Source of the DNA: an uncultured Acidobacteriota bacterium
GTDB taxonomy: Bacteria > Acidobacteriota > CAIWXX01
Direction: 5' to 3'
Assembly: GCA_903916735.1 (NCBI GenBank)
Contig: CAIWXX010000080.1
Span: 1-64,000 of the forward strand
Length of the DNA: 64,000 nt
This document shows, one piece after another, positions 36,301 through 46,100 of this stretch; positions within the stretch are counted from its first letter, which is position 1; every line of letters starts with the position of its first letter. Made by a program: the position numbers and the translations under genes. The notes beneath the pieces are model-generated. The model saw only the letters and a program-made list of their open reading frames with translations, did no database searches and was not told where the DNA came from.

Positions 36301-36646
36301 GCTCCTCTTCCGCATACGGCTTTTCAAAATAGGCACGCGCACCGCATGAATGAATCGCTTCATTCCGATATTTGCTTCCTTTGTACACTGCCGTCACGAT
36401 GATGACAGGCATATCCTTGCCTTCGGGGCTCTGTGTAATTTGCCGGCAGACATCAAAGCCGTGGATTTTGGGCAGCATCGGGCTCATCACGACCAGATCC
36501 GGACGCTTTTCAAAGAATTTGGAAAGCGCTATCGAGCCGTCTGTTGCCGTGTCAATGGTAAAGCCGAGCCCCTCCAGGTAGCTCTTCATGGAGCTTAACC
36601 CTTTGGGCTCGTAATCGACAAGAAGAATTGTTTTGTTCTGCATCAT
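33308..36646 (-). CDS. Pseudo-receiver / Ser-Thr kinase / TonB-C-terminal fusion protein
   Basis: 1112 residues. Order: receiver-like domain (1-125); Pro-rich linker (about 170-448); Ser/Thr kinase (450-735) with ATGGMAELF loop, Lys492, Glu511, HRDVSPQN (Asp598) and DFG (Asp616); second Pro-rich linker; membrane segment (851-871); Pro/Thr stretch; Lys/Glu/Ala coiled coil (918-1012); TonB/TolA-type C-terminal domain (1030-1112). The kinase should be active. The receiver keeps Asp11, Thr85 and Lys109, but the phosphoacceptor Asp is Ser55 (VVMSPMLP), so it cannot take phosphate in the usual way. The kinase faces the cytoplasm and the TonB-like domain the periplasm, linking a cytoplasmic signal to the envelope. 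A near-consensus promoter lies upstream. Confidence 0.92.
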   Translation of the reverse strand: MMQNKTILLVDYEPKGLSSMKSYLEGLGFTIDTATDGSIALSKFFEKRPDLVVMSPMLPKIHGFDVCRQITQSPEGKDMPVIIVTAVYKGSKYRNEAIHSCGARAYFEKPYAEEELTDTIFKLLNIKKDKPVITKPVSLIKEKSLADILPELKQDRTMPFIKRADLLASLQRDKQKTTPNPEPKQPPDKFVTSEDIFADVIESVEGVPMPKAAPAEPMAPPQEVKVEPPAPIVAVEPPPPLPPPLVETKPVPKVPTPPEAEPPRTRAIPKLDPATEISKLNHAIKKAVPPPPVSKKPESDFDRKLEETLSGLSLDFGGRPRTARPSAPKVDAPQKPTPPVVVPPTPPPAVAKEPPPIKQPEPDAPPPPQVEVITPHSLIVDVAPPQPEPVKKPRVTIEPEPQKAQALKVEPQIETPRPEPKIEPPRVEMKVEAPRPEAKPPEVPRREEKLIGAHVKFGDYVLLEKIATGGMAELFKAKRSGPEGFEKILAIKQILPHLSDNEEFVTMFIDEAKVAAQLNHPNIVHIYDLGRIEDSFFIAMEFVQGKDLRAIIKDLERRDQTMPYDLAAFIGIKVCEALEYAHRKLDYNQKPLNIVHRDVSPQNILISYEGDVKLVDFGVAKAASKVHHTTHGALKGKILYMSPEQAWGKSIDQRSDQFSLGSVLFEVTTGRKLFLGDSEMSTLEAVRNGKVIPPSSVKADFPKPFEEVILRALKPKADERFSSASEMQKTLENYIETVHLRPSTTTLSEFMFRLYSADMKARGILLEPPRKSTIIQKPAEPAVRVEKPPEKPEIKVPPPKVIAAAEKAVTQAPTGPTKEPKVSKPREPELAFKSVMDPAVNTGYKQVKNRRIGIIGAIIAIIVIAIAGIYYFKGRTVAPTQTPPPVTNTTPTPPPVTTPPITTPQPTLPTTTVATPTPEELAAKKKAEEEHLKKLEEDRQKALLAEQQRKDSEAKAAAEAGKQAELEKQRIEEENKKMAEDEAKAAAAAAEAERLRKEEEATKLQQQQAQVKEGDLVQISQVDSRPVPANRNLPVYPEIARRANIQATVKLSILISETGSVIDIKVLSGDSGSLAVLNEAAKKAVTRWTYQPAMKSGKRVKVWVPVDIPFKQ

Positions 36647-36675
36647 TTCGATGGGGTATTCAATTCCAACGCGTC

Positions 36676-36703
36676 ATTATAGAACGAAAACCCTCAATGT
36701 CAA
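36676..36703 (-). promoter_or_regulatory. Near-consensus promoter of the kinase-TonB fusion
   Basis: Minus strand TTGACA (36698-36703), 16-bp spacer, TATAAT (36676-36681), 29 bases before the start codon. Both boxes are perfect. No clear Shine-Dalgarno sequence follows, so translation may be the limiting step. Confidence 0.88.
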
Positions 36704-36844
36704 TACTATCAGAGGTTGATTCACTTTCAAAATGCCGGTGCAAGAAGCGCCCTAATTTTTAGCTGTTCCATTCCACTTTTTCCTTTGCCTTTCAATCACC
36801 AATGCCGTCTTCGCTGCTATCTTGAAGGATCAAAAGACAGATGA

Positions 36845-36873
36845 TTGACAGTACTCATGATGGGCCGTAATAT
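36845..36873 (+). promoter_or_regulatory. Promoter of the heparinase-like gene
   Basis: TTGACA (36845-36850), 17-bp spacer, TAATAT (36868-36873), 17 bases before the ATG, giving a very short leader. It is divergent from the kinase promoter 140 bases away. Confidence 0.75.
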
Positions 36874-36890
36874 GGGCGAAGGTTGGCAGG

Positions 36891-39878
36891 ATGAGTTTCC
36901 GAGAAATAATGCTGAGAATACTCTTCTTTTTTATTGTCTCGATCACGGCCTTCGATCTCTTGGCCGTGGAGACTCATCCACGGCTGCATCTTGATTCACG
37001 CCGCATCGCGCAGATTCGCGAGAAAGCTGCTACTCAATCAGATGACTTTTTACGCCTGAAAACCTTCCTCACACACGCCCTGCAAGCATCTCCGGGCACT
37101 CTGGCTCATCCTTGCGCTGTGATTCTCTCTGCAGCATCACTGACTCTCGCCACAAATGACACTTCCTACCGAGACGGAGCGCTTCGAATTTATGATTGGG
37201 TTCTTCTAAACCAAAGACTCGGAGATGCTTGGCCGGCTGCGAGTACCAATCCTGAAATACCCGCCGGGGATTTCGCTGCGCTATTGGATTACGCCGATGA
37301 AGTCTACCGGTTTGCTCTTGCCACTGACTGGCTCTATGCCAGTCTCAGCGATGATCGTCTTTCTCGTGCCCAACAATTCCTGCAGGAGTATTGCAACGCG
37401 GCAATGAGTCCCGGTGAATGGACTATCAACTCGGGGTCGCCCTGGTCCGCCGGCGCCATCAAATGGATGGTCGTGCTGAGCGCGGCCGGCTTGTGCTTCG
37501 CGCCCGGTCAACCGTGGGATGGCTACGCGGACCAGGCCCACGGAAAGCTCCAGGCCTGGATGGATCAACTCTGCAAGAGATTCGCCGACGGCGGCGGGAG
37601 CATTGAAGAGACTGGGACAGGTCATCTGCAGGTCAACGTGAGCAGGATGGTGGATATGCTCTGGACCGCCTCCGGAGTGGACGAATCGAAGAGATGCTCT
37701 GAGTATTTTGACGGAAGGTCGAATTATCTCTTGCAGCAAATTCACTACTGGGATGGCGGCCAGGGGCTTTTTCCTGCCAGGGGAGGGGATTTTTTGCAAG
37801 AGGCGAAGAATCATGGGTACTCCGGGAATGATGATTTGCTTGAGGAATTGTGGCTGCTACAGAAGTGGGGAAGAAATGCCGACGCAAGCCGTTCGGCATT
37901 TGCCATGGATCGCCTGCAGATGAAAGCTGTTGATGGCGCACGCCTTTACGTCGAGTTCTGCTTTCGCGATTCCTCAGTGGCGCCCGCTCCTGAATCAGAA
38001 ATGCCGCTTTCTCACTACGCCAGCGGCACGGGGGAGATCATAGCCCGTGAATCCTGGTCTTCCGAAGAGGCGCCATCAGCGGCGTTTTTCTGCGGCGGGC
38101 ACCGGAGCAACCGGATGCATCTCGATCAGAATTCCGTGCAACTCAGCGGTTACGGTGGCGAGCTCTTGATTGATTCGGGCAACTCAGATCATCTCACCGA
38201 ACCCGGCGTCGATGGCTACAGTGCTCGTACGGTGGCTCACAACACGATTCTCATAGAAGATCCCACAGAGCTCTTTAATAATCTTAAAATTGAAAAGACA
38301 TATCCTCCGGATGGCGGGCAGCGTGGATTCTCTGGAGGCGATGGCCCGGATCTGCAGTCCATTTCCGCATATCGCGAGAACAAAGATCTCTATGGAACAG
38401 GAAAAATCATCCGGTTCGAAGATGCTGATAGCTACGTCTATGCTCTGGGGGATGCCACCAATGCCTATAATAATCCCGAGTTCACATCGCCACCTTCAAA
38501 CTTACCAAAATGCCTTTTGTACCAGCGCGATTTTCTCTTCCTTCGCCCAGCCACTCGTGAATCGGAAACGTATCTGGTGCTCTTCGACAGAGTCGAAGTG
38601 CCGGTTGAGCGACGAGAGGATCTCCGTGTGAAATCTCTGTTTCACTTCCTGCACGAACCTGCTGTCGATGGCACTCCAACTCGACTTGCGGGTCGAGGCT
38701 CTTCCGGGATCTGGCGCTATTTGGACGCGGAGTACATGCGGGCAACAGATTCGAATGGACAGGTTTTTCTGCAGAGCCTGCTTCCTGTTTCGTGTCTCAT
38801 AACGAAAATCGGAGGGCCGAATTTCGAACAATACAGCGGGGACAGGAATTATCCCGCGGACAACATTTTCGGAGGCTGGCGAGTTGAGATTGAATCTCCT
38901 CTGCCGTCCTCAAAAACGTATTTTTTGGCAGTTGTCTCTCCCGACGATAAGACGCGGAATCGCGCTGTTGCCGCAGAGGTTCTTCAGACTGAGGGGCGTG
39001 ATATAACAGGCGCTTTCATCATGAGTCCCCGGATGAGTTGGGTGCTTGTGTTTAACAGGCGCACGGATGGCGCCGCCCCCGAGATGCCCATCCGATACCG
39101 CTATGCACCATCCTCGGCTCAACGACATATTATCTGCGGTCTCGTTCCTGGATCGACATACTCGGTTGATGCCATTGATGTGGATTCGACTGAAATCGTC
39201 ACGATCACGGCCGGCGGTCCTTATGCCGCCAGCCAGGCGGGTGTTCTTGCATTTGGTTTGTCGCGACATACATATGTTACCGATACCACGCCGCCGACCG
39301 GCTCTGTGACCGTGAACGGCGGCGGAAGCTACACATCATCACCGGCCGTATTCCTCATGTTGAACGCGCAGGATTCGCAGAGCGGCATGATTCCGGGCGG
39401 CGCTTTCTCCATCTCGAATGATTCCAATAATTGGTCCGGCCCTTTTCCCTACACGCAGCTCGCTCGTTGGGCACTCTCCCCGGGAGATGGCGGGAAGGCT
39501 CTCTATGTCAAATATCGAGATGCCGCTGGGAATTGGAGCCAGCCCGTCGTCGATACGATCATCCTCACGACCAGCGGCGCGCCGACCGATAAAAGCATCC
39601 CGGCTGGGACTCTGAGCCTCAACAACGGCGATGCGGTAACAGAGGATCAAAATGCTTCCCTGCAGATCGGCGGCACCGATAACGACAGCGGGATTGGCCC
39701 TGCTTCACTGATGCAATTCAGCAACGATGGTCAGAATTGGACAACTCCAGAGGCCTTCTCCATCAGCAAAGACTGGGAGCTTTCGGACGGTAAGGGAGCC
39801 AAGATCGTCTATGCCCGGATCACTGATCAGGCCGGCAATTGGAGTTCAGCCTTTTCCTCGTCGATAACTCTTCAATAA
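36891..39878 (+). CDS. Exported heparinase II/III-like protein with C-terminal Ig-like repeats
   Basis: 995 residues. A signal peptide (about 1-26), an alpha/alpha-barrel region starting HPRLHLDSRRIAQIREKA, and the heparinase II/III beta-sandwich block HRSNRMHLDQNSVQLSGYGG, then LLIDSG, which carries the conserved His/Tyr region. Family members are polysaccharide lyases cutting acidic glycans. Residues from about 800 hold two copies of a roughly 95-residue beta domain (DTTPPTGSV... and DKSIPAGTL...), each ending in DQAGNWS or DAAGNWS, as in large surface proteins. It may bind or cut extracellular polysaccharide; substrate unknown. An internal ATG seven codons on (MLRILFF) is an alternative start. 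Confidence 0.85.
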   Translation: MSFREIMLRILFFFIVSITAFDLLAVETHPRLHLDSRRIAQIREKAATQSDDFLRLKTFLTHALQASPGTLAHPCAVILSAASLTLATNDTSYRDGALRIYDWVLLNQRLGDAWPAASTNPEIPAGDFAALLDYADEVYRFALATDWLYASLSDDRLSRAQQFLQEYCNAAMSPGEWTINSGSPWSAGAIKWMVVLSAAGLCFAPGQPWDGYADQAHGKLQAWMDQLCKRFADGGGSIEETGTGHLQVNVSRMVDMLWTASGVDESKRCSEYFDGRSNYLLQQIHYWDGGQGLFPARGGDFLQEAKNHGYSGNDDLLEELWLLQKWGRNADASRSAFAMDRLQMKAVDGARLYVEFCFRDSSVAPAPESEMPLSHYASGTGEIIARESWSSEEAPSAAFFCGGHRSNRMHLDQNSVQLSGYGGELLIDSGNSDHLTEPGVDGYSARTVAHNTILIEDPTELFNNLKIEKTYPPDGGQRGFSGGDGPDLQSISAYRENKDLYGTGKIIRFEDADSYVYALGDATNAYNNPEFTSPPSNLPKCLLYQRDFLFLRPATRESETYLVLFDRVEVPVERREDLRVKSLFHFLHEPAVDGTPTRLAGRGSSGIWRYLDAEYMRATDSNGQVFLQSLLPVSCLITKIGGPNFEQYSGDRNYPADNIFGGWRVEIESPLPSSKTYFLAVVSPDDKTRNRAVAAEVLQTEGRDITGAFIMSPRMSWVLVFNRRTDGAAPEMPIRYRYAPSSAQRHIICGLVPGSTYSVDAIDVDSTEIVTITAGGPYAASQAGVLAFGLSRHTYVTDTTPPTGSVTVNGGGSYTSSPAVFLMLNAQDSQSGMIPGGAFSISNDSNNWSGPFPYTQLARWALSPGDGGKALYVKYRDAAGNWSQPVVDTIILTTSGAPTDKSIPAGTLSLNNGDAVTEDQNASLQIGGTDNDSGIGPASLMQFSNDGQNWTTPEAFSISKDWELSDGKGAKIVYARITDQAGNWSSAFSSSITLQ

Positions 39879-40019
39879 ACCCCTCAAGGCCACGTCTGAG
39901 GCTGTTTTACGGCGAATTCAAGATGAGCGTTGAGAGGGGCTCCATAAGATAACCAGCAAGCTATCCGGCACCGGAATCAAACAAGCCACTGCCATCAACC
40001 GCATTATTATCGGCCCTTT

Positions 40020-43000
40020 TTATGGAACCGACACGCCGACGGATACGGCATCTCTTGTCGTTGCGACGGCCGACTTCGGTCGGGAGAGGAGCCAGACGCG
40101 GCGAGCCCAGGCAGCCGCGTCGTCAAAGAGCGTGTAGACGAACGGCAACACGATGAGCGTCAGCACGGTCGATGCCGTGAGGCCTCCGATGACGGCGCGC
40201 GCGAGTGGGTAGTAACTCAACCCAAGCAGCGCGCTCCGTCCCATCGCCAACGGAACAAGCCCCAGAATTGTTGTGGCCGCCGTCATGATAATGGGCCGTA
40301 GCCGGTCATCGCCGGCTTGTAAGAGAGCCTGTTCACGCGCCAGACCGGCTTCCCTCAACTGATGGACTCGCTCGACAAGCACAATCCCATTGCGCACGAC
40401 GACTCCCATCAGTATCAACAACCCAATCTGAGCCATCAGATTGAACGGTGCGCCGGTGAATAACAGAAACCAGAGCACGCCCACCATCGCAAACGGAATC
40501 GAGATGATGATTGCCAGCGGGTGGACCAATGATTCAAAAAGCGCTGCCATGACGATATAGACAAGCGCCAACGCCAGCAGGAAATTGACCATCATAGTCT
40601 TGTTGTCCTCGTCACCTCTCTGTACCTGCTGGTCGAAGCTCCAGGAGTAGCCCGCTGGATAATTGACCGAGTCCATAACCGTCGTCAGCTCGGTCCTGGC
40701 CTTGTTCCATTCCTTTCCCTCATAAACCGCCCGAATTGAGAGAAAGTTTTTGCGATTCTGCCTTTGGATCTGATTTTGTCCTTCAACCGTATCAAAGTCG
40801 ACGACGGATCTGAGCTGGATCGGTCCTCCAGGTGTGCTGATCTGCAGATTCTTCAAGTCCTCGATATTTTCCCGATCCTCAACCCTGAGTCCCAGTATCA
40901 TATCGATTTCTTTTTCGGGCGTGACATAACGGCGCAGGCGCTGGCCGCCGAGGCTGAACATCATGATCTGCGCGAGTTCCTGCGGAGTGATGCCTGCCTT
41001 GATGGCCTTTTCGCGATTCAGCACCATCTGAACTTCCTTGCGGCCGGCATTTGCGTCGAGCCGCACATCTTCGACACCCTTCACTTTCGCGATGCGTGCT
41101 TCAACATCCCGTGCGAGCTTCTTCAGGCTGTCGAGAGCCTCGCCGTAAAGATACATCGAGAAGAATGTCGATCCTCCTCCGGATTGCTGATCATCGTCTT
41201 CGAAATAGACCTTGACGCCGCCGAACTTTGGAATATTCTCACGGATGTCCTTGCGAAATGCTTTAGCCTGATCGTCGGAGATATTGTCCTTCACGAAGGT
41301 GACGATCGAGAAAGCCTCGCTGTCAGTGAAATAGCTGTACATGGATTCGAAAGGTAGTTCCTTCGTGTTTTTCTTATCAAGAAAATATTCAACCTTGGAA
41401 ACGATTTTTTCCGCCTCGCTCTTGTATGTAAAATCGGAGAAATCGTAGACCAGACGCTGGCGCTTGTTGTTGGTGCCGGCAAACTGGCCTGTCTGCAGGC
41501 CGAGCTTGGTTGGCAAAGCCATGCTCGCGAGCGTCAAGACGGCGATACCGGCAGTCAGCCAGCGATGGTGGAAGGTCCATCGGAGAGCAGCCTGATAATA
41601 TCGCTTCAATCCCCTGATCCATCGCGCGTCTTCCACTCTATGTTCTTTGAGGAATCGGGACGTGACGAGCGGGATCAGGGTCAGAGAGACGACGAGTGAA
41701 CACAGAATGGTGATTGTGATCGATATGCCGATTTCAGCCAGGAAGATCGTGAGATTGGTTTTCTTGCCGATGATGAGAGGAAGAAAGACAATGACGGTTG
41801 TCAGAGTCGATGCTGTGACGGCGAGTCCCACCGTCTTCGTACCTTTATCGGCGGATTCGATTTTTCCGACCCCTTCCTGCCGGCACTTATAAATAGATTC
41901 GAGCACGACGATGGCATCATCGACCAGCATTCCGACGGCCAGCATGAGGCCCATCATGGACATGACATTGAATGTGTAACCGAAGTAGTAGAGGAACGCT
42001 GTTCCACATAGAATCGAGATCGGAATGGCGGAACTGACGACCAGCGTCATATCGATTCGCCGCAGGAATACGAAGAGAATCAGGATGGCGAAAAGCCCGC
42101 CCCAAAGGCCTCCGCTCGTGATGCCGCTCAACCCATTCTTGATTTCCGCCGCCTGGTCTTCAAAAACAAACAGGTTGACTCCCTTAAGATACGGATCATT
42201 CGGAAACACATTTTTGACCAGGTTGGTCACCTGTGTTGCCACGTCGACCGTGTTCGCTGTCGGTTCCTTATAAACCTGAACGGCGATGGCATAGGAATGA
42301 TTCAGATGGCGCCCGTATTCGATGACAGGTTCCTTATAGGAGACCTCGGCGATATCCTGCAACCTGAGCCCCTGGTTGTTGACCGACATTTCCTTGATCG
42401 CCAGAAAGTCGGGAAATGAGCCGAGGGCGCGGACGGTGATGACATTGTCCTGATTGCGTACCTTCCCGATGCTCATGTTGGTGTTGTTCCGCTGGAGGCG
42501 ATCGACAAGTCCGCCGACGTCGATGTTGTGTTCGCGGAGTTTGTCGAGGATCAGATCGATGTAGACGGCTTTGGCCAGAACCCCATCGAGTTCAACTTTG
42601 GCGACGCCGGGAATTCTTTGGATCGGCGCTTTGACATGCTTCTCGAGCAGATCGTAATTGGCGGCCAGATCCACTCCCGGTGCGGAGATGCGTGCTTGTA
42701 CCACCGGGATATCGCTGGAGCTGAAATTCATAATGCTGATTCGCTCGACATCGGCCGGCAGCTCCTTCCGAGCCAGTTCGACCTTCTGATCCACCTCGGT
42801 GCGGACGATAGCCAGCTTCTTTCCCCAATCGAATTCCAGATTGATCTGCGCGCCGTCAGCAGTGGCCGTCGAGTTGATGTTCTTTATTCCGGAGAGTGTT
42901 GCGAGACTCTCTTCAATCGGCTTGATGATGTTCTTCTCGATCTGCGACGGGCTCGAATTGGGGTACGGCACGACGATTTGGATCTGAGGGAATTCGACGT

Positions 43001-43115
43001 TCGGGAAATACGCCAGCTTCATCCGAGTGGCGGCAATCACACCGATCACCATGATGCTCGAAAGGAAGACCAGCGTCGCGATGGGGCGGTGGATGGCGAT
43101 TTTAGAAAGATTCAT
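40020..43115 (-). CDS. RND-family efflux transporter, second pump
   Basis: 1031 residues, the full RND length with 12 expected membrane segments and two large periplasmic loops. N-terminus SKIAIHRPIATLVFLSS, proton-relay GMLVDDAIVVLESIY in the fourth membrane helix and GVVVRNGIVLVERV in the tenth place it with AcrB/MdtB-type multidrug pumps rather than heavy-metal CusA types. Its ATG lies within the TGA of the first pump (ATGA). No third component of an outer-membrane channel is in the window. A weak dyad with TTTT follows the convergent heparinase gene at about 39884-39917. Confidence 0.93.
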   Translation of the reverse strand: MNLSKIAIHRPIATLVFLSSIMVIGVIAATRMKLAYFPNVEFPQIQIVVPYPNSSPSQIEKNIIKPIEESLATLSGIKNINSTATADGAQINLEFDWGKKLAIVRTEVDQKVELARKELPADVERISIMNFSSSDIPVVQARISAPGVDLAANYDLLEKHVKAPIQRIPGVAKVELDGVLAKAVYIDLILDKLREHNIDVGGLVDRLQRNNTNMSIGKVRNQDNVITVRALGSFPDFLAIKEMSVNNQGLRLQDIAEVSYKEPVIEYGRHLNHSYAIAVQVYKEPTANTVDVATQVTNLVKNVFPNDPYLKGVNLFVFEDQAAEIKNGLSGITSGGLWGGLFAILILFVFLRRIDMTLVVSSAIPISILCGTAFLYYFGYTFNVMSMMGLMLAVGMLVDDAIVVLESIYKCRQEGVGKIESADKGTKTVGLAVTASTLTTVIVFLPLIIGKKTNLTIFLAEIGISITITILCSLVVSLTLIPLVTSRFLKEHRVEDARWIRGLKRYYQAALRWTFHHRWLTAGIAVLTLASMALPTKLGLQTGQFAGTNNKRQRLVYDFSDFTYKSEAEKIVSKVEYFLDKKNTKELPFESMYSYFTDSEAFSIVTFVKDNISDDQAKAFRKDIRENIPKFGGVKVYFEDDDQQSGGGSTFFSMYLYGEALDSLKKLARDVEARIAKVKGVEDVRLDANAGRKEVQMVLNREKAIKAGITPQELAQIMMFSLGGQRLRRYVTPEKEIDMILGLRVEDRENIEDLKNLQISTPGGPIQLRSVVDFDTVEGQNQIQRQNRKNFLSIRAVYEGKEWNKARTELTTVMDSVNYPAGYSWSFDQQVQRGDEDNKTMMVNFLLALALVYIVMAALFESLVHPLAIIISIPFAMVGVLWFLLFTGAPFNLMAQIGLLILMGVVVRNGIVLVERVHQLREAGLAREQALLQAGDDRLRPIIMTAATTILGLVPLAMGRSALLGLSYYPLARAVIGGLTASTVLTLIVLPFVYTLFDDAAAWARRVWLLSRPKSAVATTRDAVSVGVSVP

Positions 43116-46100
43116 AAGGACGCCTCCTGTGCCCTGATCACAGGATTCGCCTTCTCCAGCTCTGTCTGAACTTCCACAGCCGGCACGGGCGCATCACGCT
43201 CGGTGAGACTATACAGAATCGGGATAATGATCATCGTCAAGATGGTTGAGACCGTGAGACCGCCGATGACGGTGATGGCCAAGGGAGCGCGTATCTCGGA
43301 GCCTTCGCCGGTGCTGAAAGCCATTGGAAGCAGCCCGAGCAGCGTTGTCGCTGTCGTCATCAGGATCGGGCGGATCCTGACCTTAGCGGCTTCGATCATA
43401 GCGTCCACCATTGATAGTCCATGCTTCCGACCCGTGTTGATATAGTCCACGAGGATAATGCCATTTTTGACGACGATCCCCGCCAGTATGATGAAGCCCA
43501 TGAACACAATGACGCTGATATCAACACGAGTCACCCAGAGAATCCAAGCGACACCGATGATCGAGAGCGGCACTGTGAACATAAGGATGAATGGCTGTTT
43601 GAGCGATTCAAATTGGGCGGCCATGACGAAGTAGATGAGGAATATGGAAAGAGCGGCGACGAGGTAAAGCGAGTGGAAGGATCTCTGCAGTTCCTCGTTC
43701 TGACCCCCCAGCAGGGCGGTCACCTTCGGCGGCAGATCAGTGGTCTTAATAACCGAATTGATGGCGGCGCTGATCTTGCCCAGACTGGCGCCGCTCAGGT
43801 TGGCCGAAATCACGATGGCACGCTTTTGGTTAATGCGCCGGATCTCGGTCGGCCCCCGCCCGATTTCGACCGTCGAGACAGCGCTCAATGACACCGGTAC
43901 GTTGTTGATGCGAGCGATGGTCATGTTCTGCAAGTCTTCGATCGAGCTGCGAAAGGAGGCGGCGTCCCAGACACGGATGTCGATTTGATCATCGCCCTCG
44001 CGGAAAGTGCTCGCCACCGCCCCCTTAACCTTGTTCTTAAGAGTGTTCGCGACGTCTTCCAAATTCAGGTTGTATCGTGACAGCTGATTGCGATTGAACA
44101 CCACGTGTGCTTCGGGTGATCCTTCTTCCCAGCTTGATTTCAGATCCGTTAGCCCTGGAATCGCTTTTAGCTTATTCTCCATCATACGAGCGGCATCGCT
44201 TGTCGTAATCAGCTCGTCCCCGTACACTTCCACCTCGATCGGTGTCCGAAAACTGAAAAGGCTTGGGCGTTGCAGTTTGTACTGCAAATCGGGATACCGA
44301 TCGAGAATGCCGCGGATATCATTCGCCGCCTTATTTTCCACGACCTTGATATTTTTGGCTGTTTTGATCTTGACGTTGATGACCGCCGAGTTCTCATAGG
44401 ATTCCGCCGACGTCCAACTGACGTTGGCATTCCGCCCTACCAGGATCATGCAGGTTTCCACTTCAGGGATCGCGCGCAGTTTCTGCTCAACGCTTTTCAG
44501 AGTGTCTTCGGTCCGGCTGAGCGGTGTTCCCTCAGGAAGACTGATCTGGAAACTAAATTCTCCCTGGCTGATCGGAGGGATCAGCTCGACTCCGAGCGAG
44601 CCCAGGAGCGCTACGGAGAGCACAACCAGCAGCAGCCCTGTTCCCAGCACCGCAAACCGGTGTCGCAACGCAGCTTTAAGTATTCCTGGATATTGCCGAT
44701 AGAAAAAATTCAGCCCTGCATCAATCGATTTGACGAAGGGCGATATCATTTTGCTGAAGACTCCTCCCGCAAAATCGGTCGCCCTTCTGATAATCCGCAT
44801 GAGAAAGACCGGCCCGGTCTGGAAAACACTCTTGCTCACGCGGTTGCGGTAGTCGTGCGAATCGACCTCTTGCTGGTTGATACCGCGCGAGAACAACATC
44901 GGGATGAGGGCAAACGCGGAAATCATGGAGACGAGCAGCGAAACGGTGACGGTTACTGCGAGATCCTTGAACAGCTGGCCTCCGATGCCTTCTATGAATG
45001 AAATCGGCAGAAAAACGACTACGGTGGTTAATGTGCTGGCCGTGACGGCAAGGCCCACTTCCTTTGTGCCTTCGTAGGCGGCAATCGCCAACAGTTTTCC
45101 CATCTTGTAATGTCGGACGATGGATTCCAGCACGACAATCGCGTCGTCCACAAGCATGCCGACACCAAGAGCGAGGCCGCCGAGCGACATGATGTTCAGC
45201 TTGATCCCGAGCTGGTACATGACGAAGAAAGTGGCGATGATTGAAAGCGGGATGGAAAATCCGATAATGATCGTCGAACGGAATTCCTTGAGGAAAAAGA
45301 AAAGAATGAAGACCGCGATAAATCCGCCGATGATGGCATTGCTGCGGACCTCGCCGATTGCCTGTTCGATGAACTTCGATTGGTCGAAGAGCACGTCCAT
45401 CTTCATCTTATTCTGTGAGGACTCCGCGCTCTTCTCAATAGTTTTCAACCGTGCTTTGGCTGCGTCGGCCACCTGAACGGTGTTGGCATCGCCTTCTTTG
45501 AAAATCGCCAGTTCGACCCCTTCCTGCCCGTTGATCCTTGTGATGACCTCGCGATCCTTCGTCCCACGCTCGATCCGAGCCACATCCTTGATGAGAATCC
45601 GTCGCCCACCATCCTCTTTCACGATGAGATTATTCAATTCGCCGACGGTCTGGAATTCGTTGAGTGTCCGGACGAGGTACCTGGCTTCATTCTCATACAG
45701 GCTGCCGCCGGCGATGTTGATGTTGTTGCGGGCAAGAGTGCTTGTGAGATCATCAACGGTCAAGCCCAACTGAGAGATTTTGGTTTCATCGAGCTGGACA
45801 TGGATCTCTTCTTCGAGACCTCCGTTGATCTTCACGGCTGCGATGCCGTCGAGCGATTCCAGGTCCTTCTTGACCGTTTTGTCGGCGAATATCCTCAGCC
45901 CAACCAGATTTGAACTGCCGCTCAGGATGACGCGCAGAATAGGGTCGTTGGAAGGATCGAAGCGGAGAACATTGGGCTTTTCAGCATCTCGAGGAAGCTG
46001 GACAAGGTCGACCTTTTCCCTGACATCCAGAGAGGCGAAGTCCATGTTGGTGCCCCAGCCGAACTCCATCGTGACTTCAGAAACGCCGGCGCGCGAGCGG

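Noticed and set aside
35805-36332. Gly/Ser/Thr-rich plus-strand frame opposite the kinase fusion
   Set aside because: Arises from the proline-rich linker codons read backwards.
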